Positions 45,101 to 58,500 of a stretch of 64,000 nucleotides of DNA are shown in pieces. The notes beneath the pieces were generated by a model that was not told the DNA's origin, made no database searches, and saw only the letters and a program-made list of their open reading frames with translations. The position numbers and the translations under genes were made by a program. Positions within the stretch are counted from its first letter, which is position 1. Each line of letters begins with the position of its first letter. The stretch covers positions 62,001 through 126,000 of the forward strand of contig JASANC010005440.1 in NCBI GenBank assembly GCA_030248135.1, read 5' to 3'. Origin of the DNA: Theristus sp. LFF4_11 (lineage: Eukaryota; Nematoda; Chromadorea; Monhysterida; Xyalidae).

Positions 45101-46539
45101 CAATCAATTGAAAGTGAAACAAAACAAATGCCGCACCATCAAATATTTCAGGACGAAAAAAAACAATTGTGGCACAGCCGAGAGTGACGGATTAAAAAAT
45201 GAAATGAAAATGAAATGATTTAAAAAATTTATTTATTACGGTATTGTAACCTCGGTTAATAAGCATGGTTCGTTTGAAATTTTCAAGATCTGGAAAAAAA
45301 CTACTCCTTGAGATCTGCCCGCAGCGCAACACACGGCAAGCAACATTGACTGGCCCCATGACAAAAAATGCACGACATAAAACTTACAAATCACAAGCTA
45401 CCCCGCACAGAATAAAAATCGTATAATAAAACGATGAATCCATGAAATGCGCAAAAAACTGATAAAGCAAGCAGCACAGTTCAGCTCATCAAAACGCAGA
45501 TTTGTACAAAATCAAGCACACAACAGCACAACTTTTTTGGAAAACTTACTCAAAATCAAAGTCCAAGTGAAACAAGATCAAGATCAATAAATTATCATTC
45601 TAACAAAACAATAGAGCAAGACTTGACTGAGATACGAGAGAGTTGACAGACCCAGGTGTTTCCACAAACAACATTAAATAAAGTGAAAGATTCGAAAAAC
45701 GGTTTTTGGTTCAGTATTGGCATGAACAACGATTTCGGCTGGAATTTTCATCAAATGTTCTTGCGAAACAATCAGCAGAAGTGTCCAGAGAAAAAAGTCT
45801 ACGGAACTCTCATTCAAACACACGCATCATCGCCAGAGCCGATTGACTGATTCGAAATCGGTAAATTTTACTTATTTTTTTAAATCAATCGGTAAACCTG
45901 CATATCAGATTCGAACGTTCGAACACAACAGTACTATAGTTTCTCAATTTCAAATTGCTGAAGTTTTCAATCGACCTGACTGCGACACAAATATCAGCCA
46001 ACCCCCGCTGCAGTTCCCTGATTTCAGACATTTTGGCACGGATAAACCTGATTTTCAAGAGGTGTGTTGGTCTTGTCTTGGTTTCCCTCCTTGAAAATGA
46101 CAGGCGTATCGGATTCATGCCATAACATCCAAAATAAAGCAACGCTGGAACGGGTTCGTTTATACGGTCAAATTAAAAAAAACTATTTCAATTTTGTTAA
46201 CCGCACTGAATTTGATTAATCCAAAAATCAACGCATCGTGTAAAATCACAACAAAAAGATTGCCCGAAAAACCAGGCTCACCGATGTGTTGATTGAATCT
46301 CGATGGAAAAAAGAACTCTTGGTTCAAGCATCGGTCTTTGGATATTTCAGACCATAAATAAAGTTTTCAGGCTGCAGGCATACATTTCGGCGCAAAGCGT
46401 TTGCGCGTTTTCAATTTTGATAAAAATCCACCATTTACAATTGCACAATTCTTATTTTGCGGCGGTGATTTTACACAGACGCGAGAGGACCCATGCTTGA
46501 ACGAACAAACGAACAAACCACAACAAAACCCAACTCGAA

Positions 46540-49500
46540 TCACGGATTCGCGACACGCGGCAGCGCCAGCTGCGTCGGCCGCTGATGCCGCGACGAGGAG
46601 GCAGTAGACGACGCGGACGAACTCTGACTGCCGGTTGGGGCGGCGGCCTCAAACGTCGCCGACGCATTCGACGTCTCTCGCTGCGAGTCACCCAGAATCG
46701 CCGCTGTCTCCTGCGGCGCGTAGAACGTCCGCAGCGGTTGCCGAGGTGAATGACGCCACGGGTCGCACTCATCACGGTGGAATTGCGGTTGTTGTTGGTG
46801 TTGCATGACGCTTTCCGGATGATACGGATACGGATAGTCGTTCATGTCCAGATCAACGCAATCATCATCATCATCGTGGTTGATCATGTTCGGTGTTGAT
46901 GACACCGGTGGCGGCGTCGTGTCGGCGCTGTGCGCCAGCGACTGTTGATGTTGAGCGTCCATCACCACTGTATTTGGATCGTTCACTGTCGCCGCGAGCA
47001 ACAGCGCGTCACGATGCGATTCGGTGTGCGAGCTCTCCTCGCAGTGATCACCGTTCGTCGTCTGCGAGTCTCGGGTGCCGCTGCCGCCGTCGGCATTGGA
47101 GATCGGTGATATCGAGGCTGGGTGATGGTGATGGTGATGGTGATCGGTGAGTTGTTGATCGCCGCTGCTGCCCGGCGAGCACGATGACTGGTGGTGAGGT
47201 TGAGTGGTGATCGACGGTTGCGCGGAGTGGTCGAGCTGCTGTAGGAGGTACTCGATGTTGCGCAGCTTCAGAGGTTGCGCCTTGATCAGCATGCCTGGAA
47301 AACGCTGCTTTGTTGACGCCTTTCACGTTTGTTTGAAAGATACATAGCATGAGAATCTTTACAATCAACGAGCAGAATAAATGTATCGTGTTTGGTTGAA
47401 ATCAATCAAACACCCTAACTTGTGGCGGAAATTTAAAATTTCCAACGTGACTCTGTGGCATTTCAGCGACTCGGGTCATTATTTTTGCAATTTTGAATTG
47501 TCGCGTCAAGCTGTGCACGCATCTGCGCGCGCGCTCAGTCTCAATACGCTAAATAAGAGATAATACCACTATCAACTGGCTGGAAATAAATGCCCAAACC
47601 ACCCATCCCGTTGCACTCGAAAACTGCATGCAAACCAAGAAGAAGACAAAAAAAATCCAAAAAAACACGCACCAGTAGACGCCGAATTCGCTCTGGCCGC
47701 CGCTGAGAGGCTGCCCATCGATGACGCCGGACTGGTGGCGCTTCGATTGTGCGCTGTGGTCGTGGACGTCGCGTATGCGACACGGGCGGACTGCGGTTGT
47801 TGCTGCTGGTGGTGGTGGACGGGCAGTTGGGAGTGATTGAACGAGGCACCGTCGATCGAGGGGCGACGGTGTGCGTAGCGCGGCGAGTAGTGCGCGCCGA
47901 CCTGAAGCAGGATTGACGTTTGCATTTTGCTCTTGTTTCGACCACAGTCTCATTCCCATATCATATACAGTCAGCTGATTGGTTGCTTGCTGTACACCAG
48001 TGATGCGTTCTGTGCGGACTACTAATCAAGTGCCGTTTCCATAAGTTCGCCATTGTGAGCGACATCGAGAAAGCTTGTTTTGATGCGATCACTGCGTGAC
48101 GATCAGCGAGACTGCACGCGGTTGTCGCCACTGGTTTGGGCATTGCATTGGACTCGAATACGACAGAACGAACAGCCGCTCCAAAAAAAAGCCCTCCACG
48201 CACCTCCGTGTCCGTCGAGTATCCGCTCGGCCGACTGGCGCGGTGTGGTCGCTGTTGCGGCGTACCACCAGCATGTTGCGGGTGCCCTCTGGCGGCGGTG
48301 GTCGCCCGCACCGGCGGTGGACTGAACATCATGACCGTCTGTTGTTGCGCGACGTCGTAATAGGTGCTGACGGGCATTGATGCCAGTGTGTGCGCGTTGT
48401 GCGGCGAGATGAACCGCAGTTGCTGATGTGGCGGCTGATGCGTGTCGCTGCGAGACGATGGTGAGGTGATGACTTGCGCTGCTTGTTGTTGTTGGTGGAA
48501 GGCGGCGTAGTGGTCGAGTTGACGGAGGCCTGCACGGGCGGGAATTTGAAGTTTTGGATTCGAAGTTCAACTCTCAAATGACTATTTAGCTAAGAAGGAA
48601 GTGTTTGACAGGTACTGTGTTCAAACTTGATAATTCTTTCGGTGTACCAACCAACCAATCAACTGGATGGTTGGCTTTCGAATTCATTGACTACTGTGTT
48701 TGATTCACAACCGTACGCAAAGGTCGAGTCGAGCATTTTCACAGACTGATTGATGCTGATACTAGATACTGCACACTGAAAACAATTCAAGCGAGCCAAC
48801 TGGCTGTTGTTGTTGTTTGTTGTTTGTTGCGCCCTTTTTATTCTTACCCAACGCCCTTGGGGAAAGGCAGTGTCGCAATTTTTTATTGTCCACCACATGG
48901 GCTGCGACGTTGGAAGCAGTTTTTCTGCTATAGAAGTGGGCGTTGGGCAAGCTGCGCTAGTATGCATGGGCGCGATGTCATTCAGTTCCTCGCCACCGGA
49001 ACAGCAATCTTGTGAATCAAGAAAGCCGACGTTTATGCTGCCGAACCATTAAGCCCCACGCAACCCGGGGCAGCCGAGTGGTCACGAGCGGATTCGAACC
49101 CGGGCCTTCCGATTGGAATGGAAGTCCCAAGTGCTATCCACTCAGCCACTCAGCCAACTGGCTCGTTTCCGTAAACGTTGGCGCCACACCACCAAGAGCG
49201 TGCTATCAGTGTTTCACTCGTTTTCAACGTCAGTACCGTCCCGCTTTGTTCCAAAAAATACCCACAACAACAAACCGTACCTCGCCACCACCATCACCAA
49301 CCTTGCTCATAGACCCTCTGATAAGCCCCGTAAACCCCAGCAGCAGTGGACGTCGCGACCGGCTCGCCCATCATCGGTTGCTGCTGATATTCGCCGGTGA
49401 AATCCAGGTTCTGCGGTTGCGGTGCACCATTATTCGATGCCGATTGCGCATTATTATTATTATTATTCGCCGCCAATAGCGGGGTGAACGACTCCGAATC

Positions 49501-52500
49501 AGAATTTCGCGGGGTACCACCAGAGTTCTTCAGAATGCCGCGATCCGGCGCAAGAGCAGGCGGCGGCATCAGTCGCGGTGCCTGCGGGCTCACCGATCGT
49601 GCGACCACCGAACCGGTGGCACCTGGAAAACGGAGGTGTGGAAGTTTTTTGTTGGGACTTATTTGCTTAGGTCAAGTAGGTTTTAGGATTTCGTTGGGTT
49701 TCAGGTCGCAGTGCGGATAACAGTACTCTAAGTAAATCTAGCCGATCAATCAAGCAGTAAAACTCGTCAATGATTCAATCAATCAACCAATTGATCATTT
49801 GATCAATTGTGACACAAGTTCAGAAATGTTTGCAAGGATTTGTTCAATCCAGTAATCAATCTAGCCAGTAACGGGGCATTTATTAAGCAGTATCAGTGTT
49901 TCATCACCGCGTAGCTATGCGTCACTAAATGCTGCTTCATGAATGCCGTCTTCGCAATCAATCAATCAATCAATCAATCAATCAGCCAGAGTGCCCACAC
50001 AACACAATCAGACTGATTTCGAAACATTTTCCAAAAAATGATGATGACCACAATCGCAGCACTCCACTTACCGCTGCCTTGCGACTTGTTCGACATCGTG
50101 TCCTTCTCATCGGAGCGTTCATCAATTCGACTGAGATCATGCACGATGTGATGGCGAGAGGAGCGCTTGTGTTTGCGTTTCAGTTTTTCGTCTCTGGAAA
50201 AAAAAACGAATACGGATGTGATGTGACAAGAATCTCAGACCGCACCTGAATTTGGTATTTAGCGGTTGTTTAAGATTTTTAGTCAATTAGGGTAGAACTT
50301 CAAATTATAGGCAATGAGCTGACTGGCTGGTGATCACGTACATGCAATGCACGCTTTGTGTGCAGCAGAGACTCTGCCCTAACGGCAGCGCATGCACACA
50401 GCCAATCAGCCGATTGCCCAGAATAATTTACAGTTCGACTGTAGCTACAATCTCATAGAACCGATTGGTACGATCTGTGTCTGTATCCAAACCCAACCTT
50501 ACATGATCCGTAAACTCTTGTGGACTTTCGGATGTCGAAACCGAAAAGTAAAATGGCAAAAATACTGAAGTGATCAAAATCATCTGAAAAAAAAACAAAA
50601 TCCGCACCGACAAACCAAAAAACTAAAAAAAATCCCCACGCACCTGTACGACGGCATGTTGCCGAACTTGATGCTCCGCTGCACCGTGTCACCGGAGATG
50701 TCGCTGCACTTTTCAAATTCCCGCTGCGCGAGTTCGGACAGTTTCGCGGTCGTGTCGAACGTGGTGCGACGACTGAGCAGACAAAAAGTGAATTGGAAAT
50801 TTTCAATTTTTTATATGAAATTGAAAATGGATAAAAAATGGATCTGGATATCCGTTTTTTTGCAGGAAAATAGAAAATGACATGCTAAAGAGCTACAGTC
50901 TCACTCGATAACATATCCAACTAGTTGATTGGTTGGTGATCGTAATGCAGGCATGCTACGCAAATCGAAACTCCGCCTCTCCACCGCAATGCCTGCACAG
51001 AATGCGTGCATCACGTGACCACGAACCGAACAGCTAGTTAAATATGTGTAGCATGCTCATAGATGCAGAAACGTTTGTCCAATAGAAAAGGTTGGGTAGT
51101 GTGCCACCCTTCCTTAATAAAAAATTGTGATATTATGCTGAAGGTGAATGAAGCACGTGGTCTACCATAACGATTGACTGGCAATAGCACGCATCTTATA
51201 TAGCATGCCACCAATCACGGTTGACAAGTCTGTCTGTACTCCCTGATGCTCTCACATGAATGGGCTATGAGTAGAAGAACATTGACAAATACCGGTTTTT
51301 TAACTAATTCTGTAGAAAAGTATCACGCACCCAATATAAACCCTAGAAAGACATCCCTGAAAAGCCAAACTCACCGATAACACAGCAGCAAGAACAACAG
51401 CAGTAGCACGATGCCGCCCGCGACGCCGCCGAGGATCACGAGCATCGTGGACGTGTCCAGATTCGTCGTTAGCATGTCTGAAACTTGGTTTTCCTAGTCT
51501 GAATTTCTTTCCTTGGTTAAGTGTGAAATCAATCAACAAAATACCACAGAAAGTGCTCGTCTGACGACCGCGAACCGGCATTTACCACAGGTTTTTTATG
51601 GAACTAGCAAACACACCGGCACACGTGGCACAATGGTGTGTGTACACATTGCGTGACACGTGCCAGTGCGTTTGTCATTGTCACCGTGCACTGTGTTCAC
51701 GTTTGAGCTTTGGTTTCAAAATTCCAGGACCAGTCTGGAGACACTTTGTGCAAATCCCGAAGTCTAAATCTCAAAGTGCTCAATAAAAGTTCGCTTCTCG
51801 TCGCTCAAAGGACACTCAGCCGTTCACTAATTAATCACACCAAAGTTTAGAACCTTCGTGTTTCAAGAACCAGTGGAAGGGGTTCTGCCACCAAAAACAA
51901 CAGAGTTGAACTGAACTCTCAAACTGACCGAACGAAGTTGACGGCGTCGCTGCGTGCGGGTATCTCGTCATGTCCATCGGTGCAATCGGTGCCGGCGTCG
52001 CCACCTGGACGCTGCAGTCCTCTCCGTCGTAGCCGTAGTCGCAGTAGCAGCGATTCGTGGTCGTGCAAACCTGCGCGATAAAAAAGTTGACAATACTGAG
52101 ATGTACATTCTACTTGGAATTCCATTAATAAAGTTGATGAACAGTTGACGAAATGTCAAGAGTCTTTTTATAAGTTGCTAGTTTACTACACTGCACCAAA
52201 ACAAAAACTGAACTCTCCACAACACACGGATCACTGGTATTAAATGTCACGAAGTCATCTATCGACTACAATTATCTTATGCATCAAAATTCATTTAACA
52301 TCACACTAAGCAAATACTATTGCCTCAACCAATAAAAGCTTGCGAAGCCTTTGGGGTAATTTTGTTGCTTAATGTGACCTGAGGCTTCGCAAAAGCTTTT
52401 ATTAAAAAAATATCAGTTGACTTCATTATTTAAAAATGTTGCATCTAATCAAACGACCGAATACCCAAAGTGACTCCTTCTTAGAGCTTCCTTCAATCAG

Positions 52501-55500
52501 CATAATCCAATCCCAAACACAACCGAACCGACTAAGTGCAACCGTTATATTGTCACGTGTACTTAACGGCACACCAACTATCACTTCACTTTTCGTTACG
52601 AAGCCCATCAAAAATCCGACATAAACTGTTATCAAATCCCATTTGCAATTGTGTACAAGCCACACCAGTGCGACGGTGTGGCGAAGCATGGCGCAGACTG
52701 CCGCCGCATGGCACAATAAAATCGCACATACCACAAACCAGCACCGTGCAGCGGGGAGGGGGGAGTAATGGTGCGCGTGCACGCCTCCGTCGGAAGCTGA
52801 GCTCCTCCTTATCCCGGGTGGTGCGTACCGTTTGTTGTTAGTGCTTCAGATTGTTTCAGATAGATAATAGCTGAGCCGAAAAAACCTCCCGAAAAAAGAG
52901 ATAGAATCGAAAAATTTTTTTTGGGGGGGGGCGCCCCCACCCCCCTAGAACAACTATGCATGCAGCCCGAGCCGATGATGAGTGACATCACTCGCCAGCC
53001 GCAAAACAACACCATCAACCAACACCGTGTTGCGGCGCCCATGCTCCTGCTCCACCACACCGGTCGCACGTGCACCGTGCACCTTTAGCGCTCAACAAAA
53101 ACTGAGCAGAACCCAATAAAACTCCTCCCCACACAACCGACCCCATGTCCCGAACAGTGCAGCGCCACGTTACTGCTCGGACATCGATGCGGTGGAGTAA
53201 CGTCGGCCAACGGGACACAGGCGCCAGAGAGGCAAACGCTCGCGTCACCGCACGGTGTACCATCGGCAACCATGCCCATTGCAACATTCGTCAGCATCCT
53301 GCAAACACGCGCAGTGTATTTGGTGCGAGATTAGATAGAACTGCGATGACTCAGCCACACCAAATTGTATCAAGTTTAGAGTGTCTGCAGCTAATTTCGA
53401 AACACTCATGAATCCCTATAGTTCCATTTTGGTTGTATTGTAACATCACAGCGTCATTTCGCCGTGACATCCAGTCAACTGTTAATGTTGTGGTGTGTTT
53501 TATTTCAAAGGAAAACAAGTTCCTTACCAGTAAGGCGACTTCATGGGCTCTTGCATCCGCATGTCCCACCCAAAAAGCGATCCGCTCCGCATTCCAAAAA
53601 ACCGCACCCAAACCCAAAGCGGAACTCACTTGCAATGGTAGCTGCGTCCAGCGGCCTCCACTTCGGTCTTTATGATACGGCCGGGCAGTCTCGTCTCGCC
53701 GCCATCATGCCCATCAACCCCATCCTCCTCCCCATCATCGTCATCATCCTCCATCATCACCACATCAGCGCCGCCCTGACAGTGCAGCAGGCCGCAGACG
53801 GCATTCCGGAGGTCGCACGGGCGATACGAGCGAGTCCGCGCGTCCCAGCCGCAGTGGCCGTGGTCGACCCCCAGCACGTTGAAGTGCTCGAAGCACTGCT
53901 GCGGCGCCGAGGCGGAGTCTAAGTGAATGGTTGAGGCGTGAAATTTTGGAGAAACAACCGGGAAGTTATGTGCCAGTGATTGGTCACAAACTACGGCAAT
54001 GCAGCCAATCACCGAAGAGTACTAGTTAGCTTTAATCTGATTTGACCACTTGAGGCTTTCCACTAATGAACACTCCTCCCCAAAAAAATCACAATTCCCC
54101 ACAATGCCCCGCAAAACCCCCTCCGAAACCCCGTACCCGGTCCCCAGACACGTCGGCACTGTTGCGTGCGTGCCGCGCAGGCGCCACGATAGCAGATGCC
54201 TTCCTCGTCGCCTCTCGTCTTGTTCCGCTCATTCGGATGACGCAAATCGTGATCGGCGGCCGATTCGCCGGCACACGACGCCCCGTTGACTTTCACTCCG
54301 TCCGGCGGGCACTGACCGTCGCGGCCGTCGCAGTACTCCGGCACGTCGCACGCTCCCACCGCCATTCGACAGAGGTAGCCACGGGGGCGCGGTTGACAGC
54401 CGTGACAGCAGGGGCCGGCGGCGCAACGCGCGTGCGACTTCAGTTTACACGTGACCGGATCGCAGCACGCGTCGATCGAGGCGCATTCCTGCGAAAGAGG
54501 GGATTGGTGTTTTCGTTTTTTGGGTTTACTTATTTATTTATTGTTATTGGGGGAGGAGAAATTGGTGTTTTGTTCTTTGAGGTGTTCTATTTATTTATAA
54601 AAATGGAAGTGCCAAGTTATTACATGATGGGTTGATTGGCTGAAAACAACCGCGTGCCTCCGTCGTTGGTCTCCAAATCCTCAATTTTCATCATGACACA
54701 AACACAAGAGAAACCAATGGTTGTGGACGATTGTGCGCTGATTTGCGATTGTGTGAAACATTAATGGAAATCACGCGTGTACAAAAACCGGACCGTCTTC
54801 AAATACTGAAGCATCAGAGTCAAAAATGGATTTTCCAAGAAAGGTTTACACAAAACACCAAAAAACACCACTTCCTCTATTTCCAACTAACCTCAATACT
54901 GCCACAGTCGCACTGTTCGCCCTCATCCACCACTCTGTTGCCACACAGTGCCAGTGCGTTTGTCTCCATCGGTAGATTGAACAGACAAGTCGCCTGGCCC
55001 ATTTGCAGTTTCGTCGACATCGACTCAAGAGAGCACGTCGAAAAGCGCGGCGTCAGCTGTTCGCTCACGTCACTGTAAAAAAACAGAGAATTGAAACGAT
55101 ACAACTCGATTCGTCGATACTGCGGATGCATCAATGAAAAAAGCAATGAACACACTACAAAAAGCAACTTGAAGTGCCGGTTTCGAAAAAGCGCAGCACC
55201 AATAAACCAGTTTATCACAAGCACTAACTAGGCCAAAGAAATGCATTGTTAAGGCTAAAAGTATTGAAAACAGTTGAGGTCACATAAAAAGGCAGTCCAG
55301 TAGTGGAAAGGCATAGCCGTTGGGTTGGCGGTTCGGTTCCAGTTCCAGAACCATTTCAGTTTCAAAAATTTATAGAGCCGGCTCAGTTTCAGCGGAATGA
55401 ATAAGAAACAAGAGCAAAACCAACAACCACGCAAACAAACACGCACCCGACAGTCTGTCGCATCAGACAGCCGCGCGCGTCCGAACACTGACAGGCCGGA

Positions 55501-58500
55501 TCGGAGTCGTGGCGCATGCCGGCGATGTGGCCGAGGTTGTGCGCCAGCAACAGCGCCGTCTCGTATGGCTCGTATTTCGGGCCGCTCTGAAAGGATGATA
55601 ATACAAAAAGTTGTTCTAACAACTTTCTTTTGCAAAAATGGATAAATATGCGTCAAGGTGATGGTCTGAGGAACGTGCACTCTGTTCATATGACACAGCA
55701 ATGTTGCACAGTCGCAAAGACCAGCCAACACACCGGTACGCATACAACTAACCACTGCAATACCGTATGTGTTTTCATATGCACCTGTGCAACATCCCTA
55801 CTGTTTATAACTCAATTCTGTCGAAACAATCCGGAAAAACAACCAGAAAAGAACGTCTTCAAACTGAAGTCTTCCTAAAAAAGCTCATGGGATCTTCGTC
55901 ATACCGTGATCACGCCAGCGGATCGTGCCGTGCACAGACTGCCAGTGGCGGCCATTGTCACCTCGTGGCGAGCGAATGAGTGCCAGCTGGAATGTTTCGG
56001 AAAACGATAAGCGTCGCAATTTTAGGTTTTGTGAGAATCTAGCCGAATCTAGGACGATAGAAGATGGGGATATGAGAGTGCAGCGGCATTCATGAAGCAG
56101 TATTTAGTGTCATGAAGCAGTATTTAGAGAATCATAGATGCGTTAAAGCACAGCAACGCTGTCACTAAATAATGCTTCATGAATGCCCCTGTCGGGAAAA
56201 CCAGGTGTAAGTGTAAGTCGCTTGCTGATTAGCCGCGTGCGTCCCTGGCATCCCCTCGGCTGGAGACCAAATACTTTATGCAGCATTCATGAAACAGCAT
56301 TTGGTGAAGCTGTGTTAAAACATAGCTACGCGGCCATTAAAAGCTGCTTCATGAATGCCCCTTCAGCGGAACTCGCACGGGCAAGCTAGCTTGAAGCGGG
56401 TGATCACCACTCACCAGTCACCAGATGCAGAGTGCCGCAAGCAACAACAACCACGAACGAGCGTCAAGAATTAACAAAACCAACAAAAACAACAAAAAAT
56501 AATAAAAACTCACGTCATAAAAATCGTCGCGTCGTTCTTCTCGCCGTACATCTGCTTCGTGACGTAGTCGATGAAGTTTAGCAACGTTTGCGTGATATCA
56601 CCGACTAGTGTGATGGCATTATGCTCTGTCCAAGCCTCCACGTAGACAAGCGATACACGCGTGTCGAAGTTTCGCTGGTATAGCTGGAAAACATCGAGTG
56701 GTTACGATTTTATTTATATTTATAATTGTTTAATTTGTATATTTATGAGAAAAATTATTCATATTTATTGCAGAATGAATGTGCGGAGTGAAATCTTCAG
56801 CGGCATTCGTGAAGCAGTATTTAGTGATCACGTTGTGCGTAAAAACACAGCTATGCGATCACTAAATACAGCTTCATGAATGCCCCTTTGAAGACGTTGC
56901 ACTCGGATATAACACACTAATGTTGTATTATAGTCCGAACAAACACACTGGCACACACACACGCGGACACGCGCGCTGCTGTGATATCGTATGTGTGCGT
57001 GTGTGTGCATGTTTGTCACTGCGATGCATCATTGTCTTCATGACAGAGAACGCTATCTTCAGACAATGAAGACGATTTTATTAAAGACAAGACATTTGTC
57101 CAGAACCAACCAAATGAAAAAAAAACGAAACAAAACCACCGACCAGATCAACAACGTTTACTGCTTCCAAGATGAATTTCAGTAGCGGTTCAAATTGAAA
57201 CTGCCATTGTTTGGCCTGAAAACAAATTTATCCGCATTAAACAAAAAAAGCAGAAAAATTGCTAAAAAAATTAAAATTCAAAAAACTAAACCCACCAGTC
57301 CATAATCGGCCACCACACCTAATTCAATGTACTTCGGTTCGCTATTCACATCACGACCATGCTGAAAATTTGGAGAAGACGTTGAAATTTTACAGTTTGA
57401 CAGTTCAAGATTGGAAACATGAAACAAAATGTGTAAATGCAATAAATCAATGGAGAACTTTTAAGAAGTCTAGAAAACACTTTTCTTCCTCTTCGATTGG
57501 AATAAAACAACTTTTTTGCAAAAAATAAAGTTAAGGGCATCCAAGAAGCAGTAGCTGGTAACGCGTAGCTATGCGTCACTATACAAAACTACTTAATCAA
57601 TGCCGTTTTACAGTCAACAACATAAGAATTCAATTTCAAACAGGTTCAATCTTTCAGAATTAAAAAAAAACCTTTCAAACTGAACAACACCCAGAATGCA
57701 AACAAAAATATCCAACTGTACGAGAAACAATGCACACACCCGTCTCCTCTTGAACGATCGCATCATCGAGGCCGCCGCCGACGACCAATCGCTGTGATCG
57801 TGATTGGCGCAATTCAAACGCGCCGGCCAATGACCGTGCAGCAGCAGATGTGGGTGGCGTTTGCCGCCGTCGCCGCCGTGCAGTGGTAGCACGACGTACG
57901 TGGTGTTGGACGTGAAGATGACACCGCTGGAGAAGAAAGGGGAATGTTGTTGGCTGAACAGGGTGTCCTTGAAGATAAAACTGTGGTGTTGGGCAGTGAC
58001 CGACAGTGATGAGGTGGAGATCGACTCTTTTGTCGAACAGTGTATCTGGGGAACCTTGTGGACAAACTTTTGGATGATTCTTGATTGCAAATTTGAGCCC
58101 CTTTTCTCACTTCTTTAGAAACCCTAAAGTACGAAATAAAACTGAACGCTAACAATCACGTTTACGCCAGTGGGTGGCATTCATGAATCAGAATTTCGTG
58201 ACCGCATCGCTGTATCTTTTAATTTAGCACAGCAGCTACGCGTCACCAGATACTGCTTCATGAATGCCGTTAACGCTTACGTTCAACAAAACACCGGTCT
58301 GACTGAATATTTCGCCGAACCAGACTTGCATAACGTGTCAATAAAAAATAATAATCCGAAGTGTAACAAAAATCAATCGAACCCTCCTCAACTTTCTTGC
58401 GCAAGTCAACCAAATCACCCTCTCACCGCAGTCCATCGCAAGTCGACATCGCCACACTAGTCTCCGCCTGCTCCTTATGAATGTGCCCGGTATAATAGCA

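Larger units (their letters stand above)
38776..46539. other. Intergenic region between MMP 5' end and ADAM 3' end
   Basis: 7.8 kb without a gene I can support. It should contain the MMP promoter (right of 38775) and the ADAM 3' UTR (left of 46540). It holds a GCGCGCGC run near 39015, a 12-bp minisatellite (39395-39890), a possible isolated exon (40505-40558), a GC-rich palindromic patch with CCCGGGGTCCGGGCCCAGGG (41505-41545) and a 263-bp MITE (41901-42163). The remainder is AT-rich unique sequence. Confidence 0.5.

Noticed and set aside
49076..49151. A functional tRNA-Gly gene on the minus strand
   Set aside because: The acceptor stem does not pair properly; the segment continues into a SINE body and CAA tail with a 12-bp target duplication, so it is a SINE head.
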